From assembly GCA_964634355.1 (NCBI GenBank), contig CAZWIF010000009.1, forward strand, positions 1 to 26,944: a stretch of 26,944 nucleotides of DNA, in the 5' to 3' direction. Origin of the DNA: CAKPSH01 sp964634355 (GTDB lineage Bacteria; Bacillota; Clostridia; TANB77; CAG-508). Shown here one piece after another: positions 15,214 to 23,112 of the stretch. The position numbers and the translations under genes are program-made. Position 1 is the first letter of the stretch. Every line of letters begins with the position of its first letter. The notes below the pieces were generated by a model that saw nothing but the letters and a program-made list of their open reading frames with translations, ran no database searches and was not told where the DNA came from.

Positions 15214-16005
15214 CTATTTTCCTATTTTTCTTCTTACATATTCATATGCTATAACGCTAGTTGCAACGGCCGCATTAAGACTCTCTGTCTTTCCAAACAT
15301 AGGTATCTTAGCCTTAATATCTGCCAATTGCAAAATTTCATTAGAGATTCCATTAGCTTCATTCCCAATAACTATCACTTTCTTATTATAATCAACATCA
15401 TAAATATCCTCAGTCGTTTCTAATGAAGTAGCCAATATTTCAAATCTATGCTTCTTTATATTTCTAAGTGTTCTAATCAAATCTTGCGACTCAATAACTT
15501 TTACTCTAAATATAGCCCCCATCGTAGATCTAACAACCTTAGGATTATATGCATCAACTGTATCTTTAGATACAATAATTTGTGAAAGTCCCACGCTATC
15601 AATTGTCCTCAATATCGTTCCCAAATTTCCCGGATCTTGCACCCCATCAAGGACAAAAATGATATCTTCATCAAACTTTATCTTTTCTTCAGTATTTTCC
15701 ATCTCTATTACAGCAAGCATTCCCTGTGGAGTTTTTACATCTGTAATAGTACTAAACACCTTCTCAGAAACATAAATACAATCATACTTTGCTATTTGAT
15801 ACAACAATTTCTGCTCAATACATTCTTCCTTCATACACTCTTCGCAAACAATAATCATCTTAATTTTAGCATTCTCTTCTATAGCCTCTTGAATTAATTT
15901 AATCCCTTCTACAATAAACTCTTTATTCTCATCCCTATACTTCTTCTCTTTCAATTTTTTTACGCTCTTAATTATCTCATTATCCTTACTAGTAATAACT
16001 TGCAT
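15214..16005 (-). CDS. TrmH/SpoU-family RNA 2'-O-methyltransferase
   Basis: This 263-residue enzyme transfers a methyl group from SAM to a ribose 2'-OH in rRNA or tRNA. The N-terminal substrate-binding domain (about 1-105) has the start ITSKDNEIIKSVKKL and the block FIVEGIKLIQEA. The knotted SPOUT domain follows, with motif 1 GNLGTILRT (126-134), motif 2 GNEANGIS (214-221) and motif 3 ESLNAAVATSV (241-251). The architecture matches the YsgA/RlmB-like subgroup; the exact target nucleotide cannot be read from the sequence, so no symbol is given. It sits between mfd (18 bp upstream) and rsmA (34 bp downstream). The pairing with rsmA favours an rRNA target. Confidence 0.92.
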   Translation of the reverse strand: MQVITSKDNEIIKSVKKLKEKKYRDENKEFIVEGIKLIQEAIEENAKIKMIIVCEECMKEECIEQKLLYQIAKYDCIYVSEKVFSTITDVKTPQGMLAVIEMENTEEKIKFDEDIIFVLDGVQDPGNLGTILRTIDSVGLSQIIVSKDTVDAYNPKVVRSTMGAIFRVKVIESQDLIRTLRNIKKHRFEILATSLETTEDIYDVDYNKKVIVIGNEANGISNEILQLADIKAKIPMFGKTESLNAAVATSVIAYEYVRRKIGK

Positions 16006-16023
16006 TATTCTCTTCCTCTCATT

Positions 16024-19000
16024 TTAGATTTTAGATAAAAATTCTTTTACTTCCTTAACAATATTGTCCTCATCCTTAATTTTATATGTTATATAAGGAT
16101 TAATTCCTGAAGAAAATTTTATCCTGTCTTTATATTCACTAATTAACTTTGGCACTGCCTCCATGTTAAATTTCTTAGAATCCATAGTAAATACAATTTG
16201 TCTCCCTTTCTGCATTACCCTTATAATATTAGCTCTTTTAGCAGATTGTTTTATACGGGCTATCTCTAATAGATTCTCAACTTCAGAAGGCATATTCCCA
16301 AACCTGTCAGTTATCTCATCTATTACGTTTTCAATATCTTCCTCATTACTGCACAAAGCAATATCTTGATATATCTCAATTTTCTGACTACTGCTTTGTA
16401 TGTACTCATCTGGAATAAAACTTGAAACATTTAAATCAATTTGAACTTCTATCTCTTCTTCGATTTGGACACCTTGCATCTCTTTTATTACTTCATCAAG
16501 CAATTTACAATACATATCATATCCTACATCTTCCATATGTCCATGCTGAATTTCTCCTAAAATACTACCTGCTCCACGGATTTCTAAATCTCTCATAGCA
16601 ATTTTAAATCCTGAGCCAAACTCAGTAAAGTCCTTAATAGCTCTTAACCTTTTATCCGCAACATCAGATAATAGTTTATCCTTTTTGTAAGTAATATATG
16701 CATAAGCTTCTCTATCACTTCTTCCAACTCTTCCTCTTATTTGGTACAACTGTGCAAGTCCCAATCTATCTGAATTCTCAACAATGATAGTATTTGCATT
16801 CGGTATATCAATGCCAGACTCTAAAATTGTTGTACACACCATTACATTTGAACTTCCCCAAATATAATCCTGCATTATATTCTCAATCTCTGTTCCGCTC
16901 ATCTTTCCATGTGCAAAAACCACTTTTGCTTCTGGAACTAGCTCTTGAACCTCTTTCGCCTTTCTTTCTATTCCTTCAACATTGTTATATAGGTAAAATA
17001 CCTGACCATCTCTTTCTAGTTCTCTAGTTATAGCTTCTCTTATAACCTCTTGGTCATATTCTAGCACATATGTCTGTACAGGCTTTCTATCTTGTGGTGG
17101 ATCATAAATAACAGACATATCACGAACTCCAACAATAGACATATGCAATGTCCTCGGAATTGGCGTAGCTGTCATTGTAAGAACATCAACATTTGTTTTA
17201 TATTCTTTTATTTTCTCTTTATGTTTTACACCAAAACGATGCTCCTCATCAATAATTAATAAACCTAAATCTTTAAATTCCACATCTTTACTTAACAATC
17301 TATGTGTACCTATTACAATATCAATTTCTCCAAGTTTTAGTTTTCTTATTATTTCTTTTTGTTGTTTAGCTGTTTTAAAACGATTTAAAACCTCAACATT
17401 TATAGGATATCCTCTCATTCTTTCTTTGAAAGTTGTATACTGCTGGCTAGCAAGGATTGTCGTTGGTGCCAGATATGCCACTTGTTTTGAATCCATACAC
17501 GCCTTAAAAGCAGCACGAAGTGCCACTTCTGTTTTTCCATATCCAACATCACCGCATAAAAGTCTATCCATAGGCTTTTGCATTTCCATATCTCTTTTTA
17601 CTTCTGTAATACATCTTAATTGGTCATCTGTTTCTTTAAATGGGAAATCATCTTCAAACTGTTTTTGCCAAGGAGTATCCTTAGAAAAAGCATATCCTTT
17701 TGTTTTCTCACGCTTTGCATATAGTTCAATTAAATTTCTAGCAACCTCTTGTAAATTTGACTTAACCTTAGCCTTTGTTTTTGCCCACTCTTTACTGCCA
17801 AGCCTATTTAATTTTGGTGTTTCATCTTCTCCACCCATATATTTTCTAACACTATCTAACGCATCAGTTGGAATATATAAGATGTCATCATCTTTATATC
17901 TAAGTTTTATATAATCCTTAATGACCCCATCTGCCTTTATTGTATTAACACCTATAAATTGCCCTATACCACTAGTTCTATGAACAATATAGTCACCTAT
18001 CCTTAAATCAGAGAAAATTACTTTTTCTCCTTCTTTAAACTCTTTACTTAGTCTTCTCTTTTTTGGTTTTAAATATCCTTTTTTATTTTCTTCATTAATT
18101 TGTTCACTAAATACATTATCAATCTCTTTTAATTCATTATATTTGAATGTAAAAGTATCTTCCTTCTTAGAAATAGCATCTTGTTTTTCTAAATATACTT
18201 TCTTGTATTTGTCAAGCCATTCCATAATATCTGTATAATTATACATATTTTCTAAAACATATGGTATTCTCTTTTGCTTCTCTACCAAATCTTTCAAAAC
18301 CATTACATTATCAGCAAGTATTGCCTCTGTTCTTAATTTTATTTTATTTACTTCATCAATAAATACTATATAATTATCATTTATATATTCGATTACGTTT
18401 CCTGTTGTATCTCCTAACTCTTCATTTGCAGGATAAATCTCTACATGCTGTAAATTATCAATAGATCTTTGACTAGATATATTAAAATATCTTATAGAAT
18501 CAACTTCATCTCCCCAGAGTTCAATTCTAACTCCCTCTGACTCAGACATAGAAATATCTATAATATCTCCTCTAACACTAAATTGACCTCTTCCTTCTAT
18601 TAAATCACATCTCTCATATCCAAGACTTACCAATTTTTCTTTTATTTCTTCAACATTATAATTTTTAGAAACTTCTAATTTCAAAATATTTTCATATAAA
18701 ATCTCTTTAGAAATTATAGGTTGCATAATAGATTCAATTGGTAGTATTACAATTTCGGCATCATTTTTATACATTTTATTAAGTGTTTCAATTCTTTCAT
18801 ATAATAAATCTTTGCTTTGAGCCTCAAACTCATAAGTAGTAATATCTTTTTTGAGAAATACTACTGTATCCTTACTAAAATATCTACAATATTTAAATAA
18901 TTCCTTGGCCTGCATCTCATTATATGTAACAATACAGATTGGCCTTTTGATTAATTTTAGAGTAGTACCTGCAATATAGGATTTAGACATGTCAGTTAAG

Positions 19001-19095
19001 CCCAATAAATTTATTGGACTAGTTCCTTTTTGAGCTTCATTAATATATAAACTAAATTGCTCATTATTCAATAATTTTTCAGTAATAACCTTCAC
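16024..19095 (-). CDS. mfd: Transcription-repair coupling factor
   Basis: This 1023-residue Mfd displaces stalled RNA polymerase and recruits the UvrAB excision machinery. The N-terminal UvrB-homology module (about 1-225) includes GRGQFSVRGDIIDI. The RNA-polymerase-interaction domain (about 355-425) has GDYIVHRTSGIGQFIG. The RecG-like translocase has Walker A GDVGYGKT (515-522), DEEH (616-619), TMTATPIPRTL and the Q-x-x-G-R-V-G-R motif. The C-terminal TRCF domain (about 875-975) is present. It is roughly 100-150 residues shorter than common Mfd proteins, mainly in the segment between residues 230 and 355, but every functional block is there. The start is GTG at 19095, with GAGG 10 nt upstream. 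It leads the mfd, methyltransferase and rsmA unit. Confidence 0.97.
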   Translation of the reverse strand: MKVITEKLLNNEQFSLYINEAQKGTSPINLLGLTDMSKSYIAGTTLKLIKRPICIVTYNEMQAKELFKYCRYFSKDTVVFLKKDITTYEFEAQSKDLLYERIETLNKMYKNDAEIVILPIESIMQPIISKEILYENILKLEVSKNYNVEEIKEKLVSLGYERCDLIEGRGQFSVRGDIIDISMSESEGVRIELWGDEVDSIRYFNISSQRSIDNLQHVEIYPANEELGDTTGNVIEYINDNYIVFIDEVNKIKLRTEAILADNVMVLKDLVEKQKRIPYVLENMYNYTDIMEWLDKYKKVYLEKQDAISKKEDTFTFKYNELKEIDNVFSEQINEENKKGYLKPKKRRLSKEFKEGEKVIFSDLRIGDYIVHRTSGIGQFIGVNTIKADGVIKDYIKLRYKDDDILYIPTDALDSVRKYMGGEDETPKLNRLGSKEWAKTKAKVKSNLQEVARNLIELYAKREKTKGYAFSKDTPWQKQFEDDFPFKETDDQLRCITEVKRDMEMQKPMDRLLCGDVGYGKTEVALRAAFKACMDSKQVAYLAPTTILASQQYTTFKERMRGYPINVEVLNRFKTAKQQKEIIRKLKLGEIDIVIGTHRLLSKDVEFKDLGLLIIDEEHRFGVKHKEKIKEYKTNVDVLTMTATPIPRTLHMSIVGVRDMSVIYDPPQDRKPVQTYVLEYDQEVIREAITRELERDGQVFYLYNNVEGIERKAKEVQELVPEAKVVFAHGKMSGTEIENIMQDYIWGSSNVMVCTTILESGIDIPNANTIIVENSDRLGLAQLYQIRGRVGRSDREAYAYITYKKDKLLSDVADKRLRAIKDFTEFGSGFKIAMRDLEIRGAGSILGEIQHGHMEDVGYDMYCKLLDEVIKEMQGVQIEEEIEVQIDLNVSSFIPDEYIQSSSQKIEIYQDIALCSNEEDIENVIDEITDRFGNMPSEVENLLEIARIKQSAKRANIIRVMQKGRQIVFTMDSKKFNMEAVPKLISEYKDRIKFSSGINPYITYKIKDEDNIVKEVKEFLSKI

Positions 19096-19133
19096 TTTTA
19101 ATTTGCCTCTTTCTTTGGGTAATTAATGGAAAT

Positions 19134-19162
19134 ATTATACAACAATTTTGCTAAAAATTCAA
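19134..19162 (-). promoter_or_regulatory. Promoter of the mfd operon
   Basis: On the minus strand TTGAAT (19157-19162), a 17-bp spacer and TATAAT (19134-19139) lie 38 bp before the GTG start. Confidence 0.8.
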
Positions 19163-19198
19163 TAGTTTTCTATTTCCCTGGTAATATTCCATGAAATC

Positions 19199-19227
19199 TT
19201 GAAATAAAAGAAAAAACATTATATAAT
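19199..19227 (+). promoter_or_regulatory. Promoter of the gene at 19360, with long leader
   Basis: TTGAAA (19199-19204), a 17-bp spacer and TATAAT (19222-19227). The predicted leader is about 125 nt. It contains a small hairpin, GTACA (19276-19280) with TGTAC (19289-19293), that competes with an overlapping CAGTA/TACTG pairing. Confidence 0.7.
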
Positions 19228-19359
19228 TTAATTGTATAAATACTTAATCATATTTAATGCTTATTAGATATAGGTGTACAGTAAATAATGTACTGCATTT
19301 TAGTGTTTTTAATATATAAGCTATAAAAATGAGAGAAATAAAGTAGAAATGAGGAAAGT

Positions 19360-20028
19360 ATGAAAAAAGTAAAACTTATATTAGCAATTATTATTATTTG
19401 TATAATTGTAGGATGGATTATTGCATTTAGCATAAATAAAAATATAAATAAAATAAATGCTGAGATTTCTGAATATTATAATGGATTACCTATTAATAAT
19501 GTATCTGCATTATGGTCATTTGATACATCAACTCCCGAAAAAGCCGTAGGAGCATATGATTATGTGTTTGTTGCAAAAGTTAATGGGATTTTAAGAACGG
19601 AATATAAAAACCATACAGAACTTGAAATAAACTTATTTCAAAAAGAAACAATTTCAGATCCATATACAATATATAGTATAAGTATAATCAAAAATATAAA
19701 AGGAGAGCTTAATACAACATCTTCAATTGAGTTTATGCAATATGGAGGAATTTCAGAGGATGGAAATAGCTATATTTTTTTAGAAGGAACCACACTATTA
19801 AATGAAAATGAATATTATATTTTAATGGGAAACACATGGATAGATGATGATAGCATAATAGAAGGTTCAAATCCAAATGCCAGAATTTTATTGGGAAATG
19901 AAGATAACTTCAATTCTAATAGCACTGATATAATTCAAAGATATATAAAAGCATATCAAGCACAAGAAATACCAGAAACAAGAGTTAACTATCCTGTTTC
20001 AAAATATGATGTTAATTATGAAGGATAA
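19360..20028 (+). CDS. Secreted or membrane-anchored protein of unknown function
   Basis: I do not recognise this 222-residue protein with confidence. A short basic start (MKKVK) is followed by one hydrophobic helix (about 6-24), so it is exported or anchored. The region 60-160 is rich in beta strands. Its order is AYDYVFVAKVNGIL, then YTIYSISIIKNIKGEL, SIEFMQYGG and ENEYYILMG. This pattern (a V-F-V-A-x-V strand, a long I-x-x-I-K-G strand, a Gly pair, and E-x-Y-Y-I-L) resembles the OB-fold, TIMP/netrin-like domain seen in Gram-positive surface proteins. That reading is an inference. The C-terminal 50 residues are polar. GAGG lies 5 nt from the ATG. The gene has its own promoter and a strong terminator, and runs opposite to its neighbours. 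Confidence 0.75.
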   Translation: MKKVKLILAIIIICIIVGWIIAFSINKNINKINAEISEYYNGLPINNVSALWSFDTSTPEKAVGAYDYVFVAKVNGILRTEYKNHTELEINLFQKETISDPYTIYSISIIKNIKGELNTTSSIEFMQYGGISEDGNSYIFLEGTTLLNENEYYILMGNTWIDDDSIIEGSNPNARILLGNEDNFNSNSTDIIQRYIKAYQAQEIPETRVNYPVSKYDVNYEG

Positions 20029-20047
20029 AAATTTTTCCTTCTAAGAG

Positions 20048-20077
20048 GAAAAAGAGTTGCTAACGCAACTCTTTTTC
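20048..20077. terminator. Bidirectional terminator after the 19360 gene and cvpA
   Basis: A perfect 13-bp stem (GAAAAAGAGTTGC with GCAACTCTTTTTC) closes a 4-nt loop (TAAC). U-runs form on both strands. It lies between the convergent stops at 20028 and 20080. Confidence 0.92.
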
Positions 20078-20079
20078 AT

Positions 20080-20754
20080 TTAAAATACCATTTTCAAAAT
20101 TATATTGTTGTTATACATAGCTTTTCCAATTAAAGAAGAATTAATTGCTTCTATCAATGCAGAATCTCCCATCGTAGGTGCAATTAGTGATATTAATGCT
20201 AATATTATATATATTATAATTAAGCCTTGTAATACACCATATATTATTCCGCCTAATTTATCAAATTGTCCTATTATTGGTAATTTTGCAATTATATTTG
20301 CTAATGCTTTAACAAATATTAAGGCTATTTTTGCTATTATAAATACTATTATTCCAACTGCAATTTTTATTATATTAATAGCCACTTTCTCTGAAACATT
20401 ATTAATAATTTCTTTTTCTGTTGTTTGTGCTTTTTGTTTTTCTTCTTCAATAAAATCATTAATATAATCTGCCATAACTTTTGATGAATTATCTTCTGTT
20501 TCTTCTTCAGTACTTTCTTCTGATTGTATTACATATGATGCTACTGTATCACTTATTGCTTCTTGTAGTGTTGTTTCTATTGATGTATTATTTATTATAA
20601 AATTTGATATCGGTGTATATAAAATTAACGCTATCAATAAAGCTATGAAAAATCCTAATATATTTACTGCCACCCCAATTAAACCTTTTCTGTATCCTAA
20701 AGCAATGCATATAACCATAATTGCCAAGATTATAAAATCTATTATTATTGCCAT
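20080..20754 (-). CDS. cvpA: CvpA-family membrane protein
   Basis: This 224-residue protein carries the CvpA (colicin V production) fold. Two N-terminal hydrophobic helices (about 3-20 and 24-48) contain the family start IIDFIILAIM and GYRKGLIG. A charged extracellular or cytoplasmic loop (about 70-108), rich in Glu, follows. Two or three more helices (about 110-200) end the protein, with IIYGVLQGLIIIYII typical of the family's last segment. CvpA proteins are linked to envelope homeostasis, but their biochemical role is unsettled. The Shine-Dalgarno is an unusual run AAGGGGGGG. The gene lies 16 bp after the DUF5711 gene, so the two are cotranscribed, and it ends at a strong terminator. Confidence 0.9.
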   Translation of the reverse strand: MAIIIDFIILAIMVICIALGYRKGLIGVAVNILGFFIALLIALILYTPISNFIINNTSIETTLQEAISDTVASYVIQSEESTEEETEDNSSKVMADYINDFIEEEKQKAQTTEKEIINNVSEKVAINIIKIAVGIIVFIIAKIALIFVKALANIIAKLPIIGQFDKLGGIIYGVLQGLIIIYIILALISLIAPTMGDSALIEAINSSLIGKAMYNNNIILKMVF

Positions 20755-20770
20755 ACTTTTCCCCCCCTTC

Positions 20771-21946
20771 TTATAAGCTAATTATTTCTACTCTATCTCT
20801 ATATATGACTCCTGCTACAGACTCTCCTAATACAATATCTGTTATTTCCTGACTAGACTTGTACTTTTTTTGCAACCAACCTGATGTGTTAATAAACTCA
20901 GCCTCTGACCCTAAATTTATTACTATATTTGTATCATATACTGTCAACGATTTAATTGTGCTATCAACTTCATATGTAATTTCATTATTGTTTTGAATAT
21001 TTTTTATTATTATATTCGTATTTGTACTAAAAATTCCATTTGATTTCTCTACTGCATACACAATATTATTTTTATTTTTTATATCTGCAATTATCGTTTC
21101 ATTTACAAAGGTCAATATTGTTGTATCCTGCCCTTTTTCTATTGAATGAATACTATCGTCATAAATACAAATTAATTTTTCTTTGTCTTGATACTTAATA
21201 TTTGTTATTAAATCTCCATCTTCTCCTGATATACTATATTCAACTGAATTTGTCGGATCGCTGTTTGCTTTTTCTATTGAAATAATTTTTACATTTGATT
21301 TTATTATTGCACCTGTTGTGTCCACCTCTGCAATTGCTAAATAATCATTGTCTTCTGATATATCCGTTGCAATCGCCATACTTGAAGAAAGATATGTCTT
21401 AAACAACTCTTTTCCTTCTGTATTATATAAGGTAATTATATTTTTATAAGATGTTCCCTTTTCTATAACTGAAACATATCCATTTTTATTAACATTTACC
21501 TTATATATAGTGCCTTCTACTGAAGCCTGCCATAATAGATTTCCTCCTGAAACTAAATATAATCTAGTTCCTTCTTCCTCAGCTACACATAAATATTTAC
21601 TATTTGTAGCATATACAGGATTACTAATTTCTATTTCTAATTCTCCTTCTTTTCCTCCACTTGAATTATACAATGATAATATATTTTTCTCTAAAACAGT
21701 TATATATTTATCATATGCATAAACACTAGGATTATTTGAAGAATCTATCTCAATATATGGTATATTTGAATTATCTATATTTTTTTTTAAAATATACTCA
21801 TCAGCCCATTCCCTAAAATTTTCATTTTTTGCATATATTACAACTATAACTAATGCAGCTACAATAATTGCCAATATTACTCCTAACGTTATTTTTCTTT
21901 TTAAAGTTAATTTTTCTTTATATTTATTTATATCAATAATCCCCAT
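20771..21946 (-). CDS. DUF5711-family anchored beta-propeller-like protein
   Basis: This 391-residue protein has a basic cytoplasmic start, a transmembrane helix (about residues 18-40), and a large extracellular region of repeated beta-rich units. Recurrent short blocks such as NPVYATNSKYLCVAEE, then VSVIEKG and DYLAIAEV have the spacing of propeller blades. The layout matches the DUF5711 family common in Clostridia, whose function is unknown. AAAGGA precedes the ATG. It is the first gene of a two-gene unit with cvpA, which suggests a joint envelope role. It could be a sensor or scaffold; no catalytic residues stand out. Confidence 0.8.
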   Translation of the reverse strand: MGIIDINKYKEKLTLKRKITLGVILAIIVAALVIVVIYAKNENFREWADEYILKKNIDNSNIPYIEIDSSNNPSVYAYDKYITVLEKNILSLYNSSGGKEGELEIEISNPVYATNSKYLCVAEEEGTRLYLVSGGNLLWQASVEGTIYKVNVNKNGYVSVIEKGTSYKNIITLYNTEGKELFKTYLSSSMAIATDISEDNDYLAIAEVDTTGAIIKSNVKIISIEKANSDPTNSVEYSISGEDGDLITNIKYQDKEKLICIYDDSIHSIEKGQDTTILTFVNETIIADIKNKNNIVYAVEKSNGIFSTNTNIIIKNIQNNNEITYEVDSTIKSLTVYDTNIVINLGSEAEFINTSGWLQKKYKSSQEITDIVLGESVAGVIYRDRVEIISL

Positions 21947-21976
21947 TTAAATAATTCCTTTCTTTTGTTCATATTG

Positions 21977-22005
21977 ATTTTATCAAATATAAAAAAAATA
22001 AACAA
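21977..22005 (-). promoter_or_regulatory. Promoter of the DUF5711-cvpA unit
   Basis: On the minus strand TTGTTT (22000-22005), a 17-bp spacer and TAAAAT (21977-21982), with TGA just before the -10 box making it an extended -10 element. Confidence 0.6.
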
Positions 22006-22060
22006 TAGATTTTGAAAATTATAACATTAAAATATATTCCAAATTTCTAACCTCTAATCT

Positions 22061-23063
22061 CTAATTTCTAGCTGCTAATATGTACGTAATTTGTATTAAC
22101 CCTACAACCCCGAATATTGGATAAATTGTATTCACTAAATTCGCAAAACCTATCAATGATATAGGTACCCCCATTATGCACATTATTATATTGGTAACTT
22201 TATATACTTTTTTATTATTTTTACTAATATTTTCTAGAAAACTATATCCTTCTGAAATTGCTGTTGTAAATATTGCCATTAATATTGTTATATTATATAA
22301 ATATTTATATATTCCTCCAAATTTATTGGCCACGTATAACATTGGTATTTCTACTTGTATATCTACATTTGTTAATAATAAATATATTATTACTGCCAAA
22401 GACATAATTATTATAGTACTAATTACCGAAACTATTAAACAGCTCTTTTTATTTTTTAAATATTTATTCATAACTCCTGTTAACCCTATTAAGGTTATAG
22501 TATTATAACTTGTATAAATTATTGCACTTGCAATCCATAATAAATTGTTATTTACTATAATATTTTCATTACTAATATAATTAATATTTTTTATTCCAAA
22601 AAATAAAAAAATAATAATAATAATTGGTACAAGGACACTATTTATTTGTATTATTTTTTCTACATTTTTATTAAATGTAATATAACATAAAATCACAAGA
22701 AATAAAGCACTAGCTATTTTATTAATTTCACATTCTTGATAAAAATACGCTGCAAAACCTGCTACCATCACATAGAATGAACATATCAAAAATATATTTA
22801 TAATTAATCTTATTATTTTTTTATTATTATTTTTTTTTATTATTTTATTTAATAATTCACTATATGAATTTAAATTATATTTTTTTGATACTATAAGCGT
22901 TTTATAGATAATAATCCCCATAAATATTGACGAAATAATTATTCCTAATATTCCTAATATTCCGAAAGAATAAAAAAACGAATATATTTCTTGTCCGTGA
23001 TGCAAATCCTGCCCCGATAATTATTCCTACAATTGAAAATGTTATTTTTAAAATATTTAACAT
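22061..23063 (-). pseudogene. YkvI-family membrane protein with a frameshift near its N-terminus
   Basis: The gene starts at ATG 23063 with MLNILKITFSIVGIIIGAGFAS and continues in another frame as GQEIYSFFYSFG. One extra base (minus-strand C at 22997) separates the two. The family motif GAGFASGQEI is restored when that base is removed. The rest shows about nine further transmembrane helices typical of YkvI and related APC-like, spore-germination-like permeases, giving about 333 residues. The downstream frame alone starts only at a poor TTG, inside helix 1. The protein has many Asn and Lys codons, as expected from an AT-rich genome. Its stop codon lies in an AGAAATTAGAGATTAGAGG repeat. It is either a young pseudogene or an indel error. 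A terminator hairpin covers its ribosome binding site. Confidence 0.8.
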
Positions 23064-23065
23064 AT

Positions 23066-23099
23066 AAAAAATCACCATATATATTTTATGGTGATTTTT
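23066..23099 (-). terminator. Terminator after the GldG-like gene that contains the next gene's RBS
   Basis: A perfect 13-bp stem (AAAAATCACCATA with TATGGTGATTTTT) closes an 8-nt loop. On the minus strand it ends in TTTTTT. The 3' arm includes GGTGAT, the likely Shine-Dalgarno of the YkvI-type gene that starts at 23063. Confidence 0.8.
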
Positions 23100-23112
23100 A
23101 CTTTTTATTACA

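Noticed and set aside
17426..17914. Plus-strand frame of 162 codons inside mfd
   Set aside because: It is antisense to conserved Mfd motifs including Walker A, so it is a shadow of that coding constraint.
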